Below are positions 17,209-25,907 of a stretch of 64,000 nucleotides of DNA, piece after piece (position 1 is the stretch's first letter; each line of letters begins with the position of its first letter). The stretch covers positions 99,744-163,743 of the forward strand of contig NZ_PYGC01000009.1 of assembly GCF_003014495.1 (NCBI RefSeq). Reading direction: 5' to 3'. The notes under the pieces were generated by a model. It was not told the DNA's origin, did not search any database, and saw nothing but the letters and a program-made list of their open reading frames with translations. The stretch is from Prolixibacter denitrificans (GTDB lineage Bacteria > Bacteroidota > Bacteroidia > Bacteroidales > Prolixibacteraceae). The translations under genes were made by a program, and so were the position numbers.

Positions 17209-17280
17209 CACCCCTAAATCCCCTAAAGGGGACTTGGAGCTGCCCCTTTAGGGGAGCTCCGAGACTTCGGAGGGAGGGGT
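17209..17280. repeat. Palindromic intergenic element (CCCCTAAAGGGG type)
   Basis: This carries nested inverted repeats: CCCCTAAAGGGG, its partner CCCCTTTAGGGG, GGAGCT with AGCTCC, and CTCCGA with TCGGAG. A related but shorter sequence (GTCCCCCGGATGGGGGATTT) is at about 21081. Such elements are scattered through many Bacteroidota genomes and encode nothing. Confidence 0.6.
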
Positions 17281-17362
17281 AAAAACGGAACGCCAATTAC
17301 AATTTGTCAATTTTAAATTTTGCCCTGGTACTTTTCGGACACCTTCCAATTAAATCCAATTT

Positions 17363-17411
17363 CATCTCCTGCATCCAAGCTGTTCGGATGCAGGAGATGG
17401 GAATCATTCCA
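17363..17411 (+). repeat. Diverged copy of the mutS-like 3' end, inside a 14-bp hairpin
   Basis: CATCTCCTGCATCC (17363-17376) is the exact inverse of GGATGCAGGAGATG (17386-17399). The right arm continues to encode RMQEMGIIPE, matching LMRQMGIIPG of the mutS-like C-terminus. Over 24 nt, 19 are identical, and three of the five changes are silent. It is probably a relic of a paralogue's end. Confidence 0.55.
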
Positions 17412-17449
17412 GAGACGGTAATTGAATTTATCTATTTCATTGATAGTCT

Positions 17450-20400
17450 TTACTTGCTACCTTCGTTCCATTCAGGGAATCTCCCGGGCGTGTATGGGGC
17501 ACCATACTTTTCCAGTTTTGATTCAACCGATTTTATTTCACTATCGATCGATTTTAGTTTCGTCAATAAGTCTCCAAATTTACTGGCGGCAGCATCGTAT
17601 GACTGCTTAAATGTGGTCGTTGGAGCTGCCGTTGTCGTCCACAGTGCGCCGGTAATTAAATCGACTCTTTCTTTCACGGAAGTGGGTGAAGCACCTTCGT
17701 AATCGGCTTTCAATCGGTCTCCGTTCAGTTCTTCGTTCAACTCATCGAGCTCCTGTTTAATGGATAAAATGGAGTTGTAAATGCTGTCAGGAACATTCGC
17801 TCCATCAATCACGGCCTTTTCGAGATAGGCAATTTTATTAACGAGTGATTTTCGGTAGGCATCTGCCCCGGAAATTGCCCGGGTCAATGAAGCCACTTTT
17901 TTATTGAATTGATCAAGAGCAAGTCTTTCATCAGCAGCAAGCGTGGTAGTATTTAGCGGTTCACAGACAAAATCCTGCGGTGGTACCAATTGAGTAAATT
18001 TTCCATCGACAAATTTTGAAAGCGAGACTTTGTATTTTCCGGGGACAACCATATAGCCTACATCAGGCGAATACCATGGTACAGAAGTATCAACCGGCTT
18101 TATTGAAACAGGTGTAAATGGATTATACCTGAAATTCCAGGTAATCCGGTTCACTCCCTTTTTGGGTGACGTCTTAATTTTCCGGATGACGTTTCCATTT
18201 TCATCGGTGATGGTAAAAAGCAAATAGGCTGTTGGTTCTTCCTTTTCTTCATGCAACCTGTCGTAGGTGGGAAATTTCACCTCTTCGTTTTTCTTCTGCT
18301 TGGCTTTTTCTTCGTCTCTTCGTTGCTCTTTCAGCGATTTGATATCATCTTTCAGATAATAGGTAAACACTGCTCCAACAGGCGGATTGGGTGCGCTATA
18401 AAAGCTTGCTCCCTGAAACCCTACGCCTTTGAATCCAAGCGGATTTGCCTGAACAAACATTTTTGCATCCTTAATCGGGAAAATGTAAGCTTTCTTTTTC
18501 AGTGTTTCAGGACTTAACTTTCTCAACGGGGTATAATTATCAAGAATGTAAATTCCGCGACCAAATGTTGATACCACCAGATCGTGTTCTCTTCGCTGTA
18601 AAACAAGGCTCTTGACACACTCGGTAGGAATTCCGTTTTTTAACTGAACCCATTCATGTCCGCCGTCATTTGTAAAGAAGACGCCAAATTGCGTTCCAAC
18701 AAAAAGAAGACTTTTGTCCTTATCATCTTCTGCAATGGTGTAAGTGCTTCCCTTTTCCGGTAGATTTCCGTTGAACAGGAACCACGATTTTCCGCCATCC
18801 GTTGTTTTGAAAAGGTAAGGTTTGAAATCACCATCAAGAAAATTTTCGCAGGCAGCGTAAGCCACGTTTTTGTCGAAGTGTGACCCGATTATTTGAGAGA
18901 TTCTTGCATATTTTGGCAATCCGGGTGTTGAAGATTTATTCCAGTTTTTCCCTCCATCGGTTGTATAATAAATCAATCCGTCACCGGAACCCGTGAATAG
19001 CAGATTCTCATCGATTGGTGACTCGGCAATTGCACTTATTTGTCCCATCGAACCCTTTCTGACCAGTTCGTCAACGCTCCAGCTCCGATCCATCAGGTTT
19101 TGCATTTCATTCGGCACACCGCGGGTCAAATCAGGACTGATTACATCCCAGGTGCTTCCCATATCGTTGGTCCGGAATAATTTGTTGGCCCCGAAATACA
19201 ATCTTTTATGATCGAATTTGGAAATTAATAAGGCAGCATCCCAGTCGAACCGATAGGCCGTATCAGCAAAGTCATACGGTTTAATGAATAATTGTTCACC
19301 CGTTTTTTTATCATACCGAACCAGACCGCCATTTTGCGACTCTGCGTAAACGATGTTCGGATCTTTCCAGTCCACCTGCGATTGAAAACCATCACCGCTG
19401 GTTGTAAAAAACCAATCGCGGTTGGTAATGCCACTGGAATTGATAGTTCTGGAAGGACCTCCAAAGCTGTTGTTGTCCTGCGAGCCAGCGTAGACATTAT
19501 AAAATGGCTTTGCGTTATCGGTTGTTACTTTATAGATTTCAGCGATTGGGATATTCGATTTGAAGCCCCAGTTTTTCCCCTCATCATACGTTTCGTAAAC
19601 ACCACCGTCACACCCGTCAATCAGGTGTTTGTTGTTCGATGGATCAATCCACAACACATGATTATCGACGTGCTTTTTAGCTTCGCCTAAATTATTCCAT
19701 GTTTTGCCTCCATCGATGCTTACCTTCATAAATACATCCATGCTATAGACCCGATCGACATTTTTGGTATCGCAGTAAATTTTCTGGAAATAGAACGGAT
19801 AAGAAGAAACATAACTACTCCGTTTTTCCCAGCTAATTCCGCGGTCTGTACTTCGGTATACACCTCCGCCTTTTTTGGCCTCAACAATGGCAAACAAGAC
19901 ATCCGGATTTACCGGAGAAATAGCGATTCCGATTCTTCCGACATCCCCCGTTGGAAGCCCCTCGGTCATTTTCGTCCAGGTTTTTCCGCTGTCGGTACTT
20001 CGGTATATTCCGCTTTCCGGTCCGCCGGAGACCCCGGTAAATAGTTTTCTCATTCTCTGGTGTGCCACGGCGTACAGAATATTGGTATGTCTGGGGTCCA
20101 TGTGAATCTCATAGCAACCGGTATATTTACTGATAAACAAAACCTTTTTCCAGGTTTTTCCGCCGTCCGTAGTTTTGAATATTCCCCGCTCATCATTTGC
20201 TTTTCTCAACGATCCGTAAGCAGCGACATAGACGGTATTCGGATCTTTCGGGTCAACAACAATTCCTCCGATGTGATAGGAATTTTTAAGCCCCATGTTT
20301 TTCCAGCTTTGTCCGCCATCTTCACTTTTATAAACTCCATCGCCGTAAATAACATTATTCTGATTGTTATTTTCGCCTGTTCCAACCCATATCGTGTTAG

Positions 20401-20728
20401 GATTCGTCGGATCAATGGTTACAGCACCTATTGCGTACGATTTTTGATGATCAAATACCGGGGTGAAAGTGATTCCGTTATTGGTTGTTTTCCACAATGA
20501 TCCATGACCGGCCCCCACAAAATATTCGCTATGATTGAAAGGATTTACGGCGAGGGCTACCACACGGCCTCCTGTTATGGCCGGTCCGATACTTCTGAAG
20601 GATAGTCCGCTTAACGAAAGATTTTTAAGCGAGTCCTGGTTTGATTCTGTCTTTATATTTTTAGCCGGGAGATTTCCGGAAATAAGCAAAATGGATGCAA
20701 TAAGAAGGGAAATTTTAATTCTTTTCAT
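17450..20728 (-). CDS. Secreted VPS10/BNR-repeat (sortilin-like) protein
   Basis: A 1092-residue protein with a signal peptide (MKRIKISLLIASILLISG). Two seven-bladed propellers follow, marked by at least eight Asp-box/BNR motifs such as YKSEDGGQSWKNM, FKTTDGGKTWKKV, YRSTDSGKTWTKM and YYTTDGGKNWNKS, spread over residues 130-740. Residues 760-920 form a beta region (TITDENGNVIRKIKT, FlgD-like). The last 150 residues contain heptad-rich helices (about 990-1080). Such proteins occur across Bacteroidota as periplasmic or surface proteins of unknown ligand. There is no C-terminal secretion domain. It stands alone and fills most of the segment between the mutS-like repeat copies. Confidence 0.85.
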   Translation of the reverse strand: MKRIKISLLIASILLISGNLPAKNIKTESNQDSLKNLSLSGLSFRSIGPAITGGRVVALAVNPFNHSEYFVGAGHGSLWKTTNNGITFTPVFDHQKSYAIGAVTIDPTNPNTIWVGTGENNNQNNVIYGDGVYKSEDGGQSWKNMGLKNSYHIGGIVVDPKDPNTVYVAAYGSLRKANDERGIFKTTDGGKTWKKVLFISKYTGCYEIHMDPRHTNILYAVAHQRMRKLFTGVSGGPESGIYRSTDSGKTWTKMTEGLPTGDVGRIGIAISPVNPDVLFAIVEAKKGGGVYRSTDRGISWEKRSSYVSSYPFYFQKIYCDTKNVDRVYSMDVFMKVSIDGGKTWNNLGEAKKHVDNHVLWIDPSNNKHLIDGCDGGVYETYDEGKNWGFKSNIPIAEIYKVTTDNAKPFYNVYAGSQDNNSFGGPSRTINSSGITNRDWFFTTSGDGFQSQVDWKDPNIVYAESQNGGLVRYDKKTGEQLFIKPYDFADTAYRFDWDAALLISKFDHKRLYFGANKLFRTNDMGSTWDVISPDLTRGVPNEMQNLMDRSWSVDELVRKGSMGQISAIAESPIDENLLFTGSGDGLIYYTTDGGKNWNKSSTPGLPKYARISQIIGSHFDKNVAYAACENFLDGDFKPYLFKTTDGGKSWFLFNGNLPEKGSTYTIAEDDKDKSLLFVGTQFGVFFTNDGGHEWVQLKNGIPTECVKSLVLQRREHDLVVSTFGRGIYILDNYTPLRKLSPETLKKKAYIFPIKDAKMFVQANPLGFKGVGFQGASFYSAPNPPVGAVFTYYLKDDIKSLKEQRRDEEKAKQKKNEEVKFPTYDRLHEEKEEPTAYLLFTITDENGNVIRKIKTSPKKGVNRITWNFRYNPFTPVSIKPVDTSVPWYSPDVGYMVVPGKYKVSLSKFVDGKFTQLVPPQDFVCEPLNTTTLAADERLALDQFNKKVASLTRAISGADAYRKSLVNKIAYLEKAVIDGANVPDSIYNSILSIKQELDELNEELNGDRLKADYEGASPTSVKERVDLITGALWTTTAAPTTTFKQSYDAAASKFGDLLTKLKSIDSEIKSVESKLEKYGAPYTPGRFPEWNEGSK

Positions 20729-20960
20729 ACGAAGTATTTTTGGGTAAAGGCGATATCAAAAACGGTCTATGGAAAACCTCTTTGATATTCCCGCCGGTGG
20801 TGTAAATAGAACAAAAGTTTTGATCAAGTACAACCAACTCACCAATTCAACGCTAATATATACGAAAATGATTTACGGTTATATTACTTGTGACTATTTA
20901 TAAAGCTAGTCGTCCCAACTACAGAAACAGTCTCACCGTTTCAGGACGTGTGGCAAAAAT

Positions 20961-20998
20961 ACGTTCAGCAGTTTTTATCGTTCATCAAAAGGTGGGCA
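20961..20998 (+). repeat. Dispersed intergenic repeat, copy 2 (partial)
   Basis: CAGTTTTTATCGTTCATCAAAA matches the 3' half of the repeat at 17139 and 25625 (core TTTTTATCGTT). It lies in the 458-bp spacer 20729-21186, which also holds a CCCCGG-type palindrome and the 38-bp mutS-like copy. Confidence 0.5.
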
Positions 20999-21133
20999 TT
21001 TTTAGCCCCACACCCAGCCTCTCCCCAAATTGGTGAGAGGTGTTGAGCCGGAGCGTCAAATAAAGTTAGCGGCTTAAAGTCCCCCGGATGGGGGATTTAG
21101 GGGGCGCACAAAAAGTATTGTGATTTTTACGTA

Positions 21134-21171
21134 GCCACTTTCCTGATGCGGCAGATGGGGATTATTCCCGG
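21134..21171 (+). repeat. 38-bp direct repeat, copy B (detached mutS-like 3' end)
   Basis: It is identical over 38 bp to 15162-15199 and keeps the reading frame to a stop (TGA, 21182-21184), encoding ATFLMRQMGIIPGKGI. Upstream sequence bears no relation to mutS. It ends 2 bp before the stop of the metallophosphoesterase gene. Confidence 0.9.
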
Positions 21172-21186
21172 AAAGGGGATTTGAGT

Positions 21187-22068
21187 TTATGCCAGCTCTA
21201 TCACGGTGATTTCGGGGGGCATGCCGATGCGACCCGGGAAGCCGTGGTAGCCAAATCCGCGGTTGACATACAGGTATTGCTTATTGTGACGGTACAGTCC
21301 GCCCCAGCGAGGATACTTGTACTGTATCGGGCTCCATTTGATGCCGGCCCGCTCGATGCCAAACTGCATTCCGTGGGTATGTCCCGCGAAAGTGATGTCG
21401 ATATCGGTGCCGGTCAGCACCTCTTCGTCCCAGTGTGACGGGTCATGGCTCAACAACATCTTAAACTGTTCCGGAGCAACGTTCGCCAGCGCCTTGTTCA
21501 GATCGCCATGCTGAGGGAATGGAGGTTTGCCCCAGTTTTCGACACCAACCAACGCGATTTCTTCGTCATTGATGGTCAGGTTTTCGGACTCGTTCAGCAA
21601 TAGCCGGAAACCAATTTTCTTATGGAAATTCTTGATGGAGTTCAGGTTTTTCTCTTTGGCCGCGGGGGTTTCCCATTCGGAGTAGTCGCCGTAATCGTGG
21701 TTACCCAAAACGGAATATTTACCGTATTTGGCTTTCATTTTAGCCAGCACAGGTGCCCAGCCATCGGTTTCTTCGGCAAAGTTGTTAACCAAATCGCCGG
21801 TGAAGAAAATCAGATCGGGCTCCTGCTCATTAATCATTTCAACCGCCTTGGTAATTTGCTCGTATTTCCGGCGGAAACTCCCCAGGTGCATATCCGATAT
21901 CTGGACAATCTTCAATCCCCGAAACGATTCCGGAAGATTCTTAAAACGAATTTTTTCGTGTATAACCTTGTACTTGAATTTTCCCTTGGTTACTCCGTAC
22001 AGAACGGACGCCACCGGAATAGCGGCTACAAAAAAGCTCATTTGGTATAACAAAACCGAACCCAGCAT
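21187..22068 (-). CDS. Membrane-anchored metallophosphoesterase (YkuE-like)
   Basis: A 293-residue protein. One N-terminal hydrophobic segment (about 1-25) precedes a calcineurin-like domain with the full metal set: SDMHLGSF, FTGDLVNN, LGNHDYGDY, LLSHDP and FAGHTHGMQFG. It hydrolyses phosphodiesters or monoesters of unknown identity, probably at the outer face of the membrane. Many Bacteroidota relatives carry about 100 extra residues with further helices before the VLYGVTKGKFKYKV segment. Here an in-frame TAA lies five codons upstream, so this copy looks N-terminally shortened. The start could also be the Met at residue 10. Confidence 0.82.
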   Translation of the reverse strand: MLGSVLLYQMSFFVAAIPVASVLYGVTKGKFKYKVIHEKIRFKNLPESFRGLKIVQISDMHLGSFRRKYEQITKAVEMINEQEPDLIFFTGDLVNNFAEETDGWAPVLAKMKAKYGKYSVLGNHDYGDYSEWETPAAKEKNLNSIKNFHKKIGFRLLLNESENLTINDEEIALVGVENWGKPPFPQHGDLNKALANVAPEQFKMLLSHDPSHWDEEVLTGTDIDITFAGHTHGMQFGIERAGIKWSPIQYKYPRWGGLYRHNKQYLYVNRGFGYHGFPGRIGMPPEITVIELA

Positions 22069-22286
22069 TCTCCTCTTCTCATTTTATTCCATTGCGGTAC
22101 GCGCTTCCTCACTCTTCCTGAACACCGTACGACGCAAAATCTGCCTGCGAAAATAGATGTTTCCGGCAAGTTAAAGTGTTAAAATCCAATAAAAACTAAA
22201 AAAAATACGATTCGGAGTTGTCTGCCGCATTGTATTGCTCCTCAGCAAACGGATAAGAACATAATTTGGAAATCCGTATGATATTT

Positions 22287-23003
22287 TCAAAATGCATTCC
22301 TTCTCATATATTTTCGTTCAATACCCCTGTTACTATCAGAAATACCGGTCATCACGAGCTCGTTCTTGTTGACTTCAATACGCCAGCTTTCAGGTTTTTC
22401 TCCTTCCTGATGGGGCAGAAAAGTGAGTTCCGGTTTGTGAGCGTTCATATGCCAGTATCCGGTTAACTTTTTGCCTTGCGGGCTGAAGTTGATATACCTT
22501 CTATCCCATCTGATGAATAGCCTGTGCTTATTCCCACTATCGAATTCTTTTAATATGGATTGATGATCTTTTGTAATCTCTGTCAAATCCCAAAGACCAA
22601 CCAAATAATCCGCCGGAGCCATGGGGAGTTTCTGTATAGGGCTAAGTGTAACCTTTACCGGCATACCTTCTTCCTCTCTTTGCCAGTACATCTTTTCATT
22701 GTCGAAGGACACGGTAAAACCCCCGAACTCATCTTTGATGCCTAACGGGTCAACTGCTGTGAAAATCTTGTTTTCTGCATCATAACTCCAGCTACCCTGG
22801 GAATTTTGCAGCCATCCGTTTCCCGATTGGAAGGAACCGTCCGCATTTATTTTGGTCCATTTGGCTACAGGGGTCATATTTTGGTTTCCGACCGATACCG
22901 TTTCAATTGCCCAAAAACCTGTAATCTTGCTTTTCTGAGCATAAATATTTGAAGAGAAAAGCAATAGCATGATTGCCATTAGTGATTGAATTGAAAGTCT
23001 CAT
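22287..23003 (-). CDS. Secreted protein with two lipocalin-like halves, unknown
   Basis: A 238-residue protein with a signal peptide ending at IYAQ (residue 22). It has two similar beta-rich halves, each opening with a GxW motif (ITGFWAIETV near 28; LVGLWDLTEI near 135), as in lipocalin-like domains. No catalytic motif is visible. It follows the serine hydrolase by 3 bp, so it is in the same operon and probably works in the periplasm. Confidence 0.65.
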   Translation of the reverse strand: MRLSIQSLMAIMLLLFSSNIYAQKSKITGFWAIETVSVGNQNMTPVAKWTKINADGSFQSGNGWLQNSQGSWSYDAENKIFTAVDPLGIKDEFGGFTVSFDNEKMYWQREEEGMPVKVTLSPIQKLPMAPADYLVGLWDLTEITKDHQSILKEFDSGNKHRLFIRWDRRYINFSPQGKKLTGYWHMNAHKPELTFLPHQEGEKPESWRIEVNKNELVMTGISDSNRGIERKYMRRNAF

Positions 23004-23006
23004 AGT

Positions 23007-24164
23007 TTATTTTGTTAATAGGTTTACAATTTGTTTTGCCAATTCCATTTCCCCGGTTCTGTCTCCCACGTTACTTAAAAAGCTGATGACATATTCTCCG
23101 CGATTGATGTTAATGAGCATTGCTCTGTAACCATCCGTACTTCCGCCATGAATAATGTAAGGCTTTTCAATTCCCAGATTACCCATTTCGCTTTTGTTAT
23201 CCGCGTCGACAACTACCCATCCGTATCCATAGCTGACGTGTTTTGAAATGCCCACCAGGTGATTGGTTTTCATCAGTTCCAGAGAATGCTTGTTTAAATA
23301 ACCGGGATTATCCATTACCTGGGCCCATCGGTTTAAATCGGAAGCTGTTGAAAATATTCTCCTCCCCAGACTTAGATCGATAAACGGGTTCTGAAGCCAT
23401 TTCCCGGTTTTCTCATCATAGTTATACCCTTTCGCCAGATGCTTTATGATTTGATCGTTTTTGCTTACCGAAACCGCATGTTTCAAACCCAGTGGGCGCG
23501 TCAGTTTTTCTTTTAAGATTTGAGAAAAAGGCATATGATAGGTTTCTTCCAGAATGATTGCCACTAAATGGTAGGCAAAATTGCTGTAATAGAATTGCTT
23601 CCCCGGCTCATTGACAGGCTTTATTTTACTGATGAAATTGACATATTCTTCATTGGTAAATCTCATCCGCTTAAACTTCCGGAACTGATTCCTTCGCAAC
23701 TCTTCCGGTATCTGGTCATAATCGGGCAGCCCGGAAGTGTGACTGAGCATGTTGCTTAGTGTGATTTTAGGATCAAAAATCCCTTCGTATGAAAAGTCTT
23801 TCAGTAAATCGAACAGTTTGTCGTTCAAACTGAGTTTTCCTTCTTCCACCGCTTTTAAAACCAACGCCGATATCATTGATTTATTCAGGGAAGCAATATC
23901 AAACTTCACGTCTTTTGTAACCGGAATATTCCAACTCCTGTCGGCAATTCCCAGGTAGTTTTCATAAATAACCTTGCCATTATGACTGATGACAACTCCC
24001 CCATGAAAGAGGTCTTGCTGATAACGACTCGTAAACAGTGAATCAATTTTTCCAACCTGGAGATGAGTGTCCTGAGTCGTTCGGTTTTCCTTAGGCAGAC
24101 ATCCTGCTAACAAGAATAAGATCAATACCCCTAACAACCGATTCTTTGTCTTTTTCATAGGCAT
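23007..24164 (-). CDS. Serine hydrolase lipoprotein (class C beta-lactamase family)
   Basis: A 385-residue protein with lipobox LLAGC (Cys22), so a lipoprotein. The active-site motif is S92-L-N-K95 in DIASLNKSMIS, then YYSNFAYHL (the YxN motif) near 195, and IHGGSTDGYRAM (the HxG motif) near 340. Class C-type folds include esterases, D-aminopeptidases and penicillin-binding proteins; the substrate is unclear. It sits between a LytTR regulator (93 bp upstream) and a lipocalin-like gene (3 bp downstream). Confidence 0.85.
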   Translation of the reverse strand: MPMKKTKNRLLGVLILFLLAGCLPKENRTTQDTHLQVGKIDSLFTSRYQQDLFHGGVVISHNGKVIYENYLGIADRSWNIPVTKDVKFDIASLNKSMISALVLKAVEEGKLSLNDKLFDLLKDFSYEGIFDPKITLSNMLSHTSGLPDYDQIPEELRRNQFRKFKRMRFTNEEYVNFISKIKPVNEPGKQFYYSNFAYHLVAIILEETYHMPFSQILKEKLTRPLGLKHAVSVSKNDQIIKHLAKGYNYDEKTGKWLQNPFIDLSLGRRIFSTASDLNRWAQVMDNPGYLNKHSLELMKTNHLVGISKHVSYGYGWVVVDADNKSEMGNLGIEKPYIIHGGSTDGYRAMLININRGEYVISFLSNVGDRTGEMELAKQIVNLLTK

Positions 24165-24257
24165 AGCGTTTTTGCAAATATCAAAGCAAAAATGCCCGAC
24201 TAACCAATCAGAAAGTGGGTTTGTGACGAAATTCAGCGATGAGGGACGAAATGATTT

Positions 24258-25028
24258 TCAGTTGAGAAAGTCGTTTTGATAATTCTTTGAAACTGGTAAG
24301 CTGGCGGTGCCAATTTCAATGAAAACTTTCCCCTTGGTTTGTTTTATATTTTGAACATGGGCTCTGTTCACCAAATAACTTCTGTGGATTCTGACAATTT
24401 CTGGATGTGTTTTCAACTCCCCTTCCAGGTTTTTTAGGGTTTTTCGGATGAGATGCTGTCTGTTCTGATGACCTGAGATGTATGTAATCGAGACATAATT
24501 CTCTGAAGAACTGGCATACAGAAAGTCTTTCAGTTTGATTTTCAATCGATCTTTCCCGTTGTCAGATTGAAATAACAGATAATCAACTTCCTGAACCTTC
24601 TGCTTCAGTACTGCCATGATGGACAGATAAAAAAACAATGGGAATATCATTATCAAAGGAAATTCCTTTTGTATCAGTGCCCAGGCTTCGATATTCCATT
24701 CCTGCCAATTCCAGAAAAAGTTAAACAGAAGAAATATGAGTTGGTTACCCAACAAGACCAAAGCCATATACCACAAAATGGAACGCTTAATTCCTTTAAT
24801 TTTCAGCTTTGGCTTCACCCAGGATTCAAAAACCAATAGGTAAGTGAAAGTTAATACCCCAAAACTGATGCTCCTAAAAAGATGAGAATGCCCTGAATAT
24901 GACATTCCTTGTTGAATGCCATACGCACCAAAGAAATAGAGAAAATAGAAAACCGAGAAGCCTGAAACCAAGCTCAGCAAGACAGCCGAAAATTTTTTAA
25001 ACGTGTTTCTATTCAGTAGCATCCCCAA
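24258..25028 (-). CDS. LytTR-domain regulator with four membrane helices
   Basis: A 256-residue protein. Four hydrophobic helices occupy about residues 14-135, and the C-terminal LytTR DNA-binding domain runs from about 160 to 256 (KDFLYASSSENYVSITY, then EIVRIHRSYLVNRAHV and LPVSKNYQ). It has no receiver domain, so it senses through its membrane part rather than by phosphorelay. It probably controls the serine hydrolase/lipocalin-like genes behind it. LytTR proteins bind direct repeats, but I could not identify such sites. Confidence 0.85.
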   Translation of the reverse strand: MGMLLNRNTFKKFSAVLLSLVSGFSVFYFLYFFGAYGIQQGMSYSGHSHLFRSISFGVLTFTYLLVFESWVKPKLKIKGIKRSILWYMALVLLGNQLIFLLFNFFWNWQEWNIEAWALIQKEFPLIMIFPLFFYLSIMAVLKQKVQEVDYLLFQSDNGKDRLKIKLKDFLYASSSENYVSITYISGHQNRQHLIRKTLKNLEGELKTHPEIVRIHRSYLVNRAHVQNIKQTKGKVFIEIGTASLPVSKNYQNDFLN

Positions 25029-25253
25029 AAATCGTCAAATCAATATTATCTGAATTTTTCAATCAAAATAGTATGATTTTCTGCAATTCATTTCCAGCAA
25101 CAAAATTCAATCCTACAGGTGTAGCGGGGAATGTCTTCAACCAGCATACACCAACAACTATTATCTGCCCGTAATAGAATGTATTGTGTGCTTAGAATAA
25201 CACTACAACTATTGCAGCAAACATTGAGGTAAAATTGATTTCAGGTGATAAGT

Positions 25254-25580
25254 CTATTTCTTCTTCTTTTTTGGTTTGGGCATAGGTAATTCCTTTACCG
25301 TGACTCGAACCAATTCGCTCAGCCATTCCCGGTCCTCAAGTTTATCTTCAATCAGGAAACTCGGCTTTGCGCCCTCGTAGGGTGGAGCTTCCACCACATT
25401 GCCAATAAATTCGCGCCCTGCGTTGGTCGGTTTGATGAATAGCTTATTATCGCAGATTACGCCGAAGAATTTTCCATCGGCGTAAATGCCGTATTCGCCA
25501 AACATTTTCCGGGCCTTTATTTCTCCGGCCTTCTCCATCTGGTCAATGACGAAATCCACAAATTCCTGTTTGGTTGCCAT
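25254..25580 (-). CDS. TfoX/Sxy N-terminal domain protein
   Basis: A 108-residue stand-alone TfoX-N domain: MEKAGEIKARKMFGEYGIYADGKFF (core RKMFGEYGIYADGKFFG) and LFIKPTNAGREF, with a Lys-rich tail. In gammaproteobacteria the full TfoX activates competence. Single-domain homologues like this are widespread and have no known function, so a competence role should not be assumed. It is a single gene. Confidence 0.85.
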   Translation of the reverse strand: MATKQEFVDFVIDQMEKAGEIKARKMFGEYGIYADGKFFGVICDNKLFIKPTNAGREFIGNVVEAPPYEGAKPSFLIEDKLEDREWLSELVRVTVKELPMPKPKKKKK

Positions 25581-25624
25581 CGTGTTGAATTGTTAGGTGT
25601 TCACTTCTGATTTCCTGCCTTCCC

Positions 25625-25665
25625 GCCACTGAAATTAGTGCTTTTTATCGTTAATTAAAACGTAG
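25625..25665 (+). repeat. Dispersed intergenic repeat, copy 3
   Basis: GAAATTAGTGCTTTTTATCG plus TTAATTAAAA differs at only a few positions from the copy at 17139. It is followed directly by the ACATGT palindrome at 25670. Confidence 0.6.
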
Positions 25666-25669
25666 CCGA

Positions 25670-25685
25670 TCAGGACATGTCCTGA
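25670..25685. repeat. ACATGT-centred palindrome, copy 1
   Basis: TCAGGACATGTCCTGA is a perfect 16-bp palindrome followed by CCCTAC. Related palindromes occur at 39435 and 41661. Confidence 0.65.
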
Positions 25686-25882
25686 CCCTACCGATACCGC
25701 ACCCTGGCAAACCGGAGAAGAATCCTCTTAAAACATAATATTAACAGTCCTGCCAATCGATTCCTATCGGGCTGAATATCTGTTTGAAATCATCATAAAA
25801 AAAAGCGGATATAAACCGTTTATTAACCACAGATTGTTTATTTCAAGCGAATCGGAGTTTCTTAATCGCACCTTAATTTCGT

Positions 25883-25890
25883 TATATTTG
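25883..25890 (+). promoter_or_regulatory. -7 element upstream of parE
   Basis: TATATTTG is an exact TAnnTTTG match, 17 nt before the start codon. A T-tract about 22 nt upstream is the only candidate -33 element. Confidence 0.5.
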
Positions 25891-25907
25891 TCCAAAATCG
25901 ATCGAAA

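Noticed and set aside
15200..21133. Complete integrative element
   Set aside because: No integrase, excisionase, relaxase or transposase was found within the duplicated ends, so only a remnant or scar can be claimed.
21134..21184. Separate small gene
   Set aside because: It is only the terminal 16 codons of the mutS-like gene, with no start codon context or upstream coding sequence.
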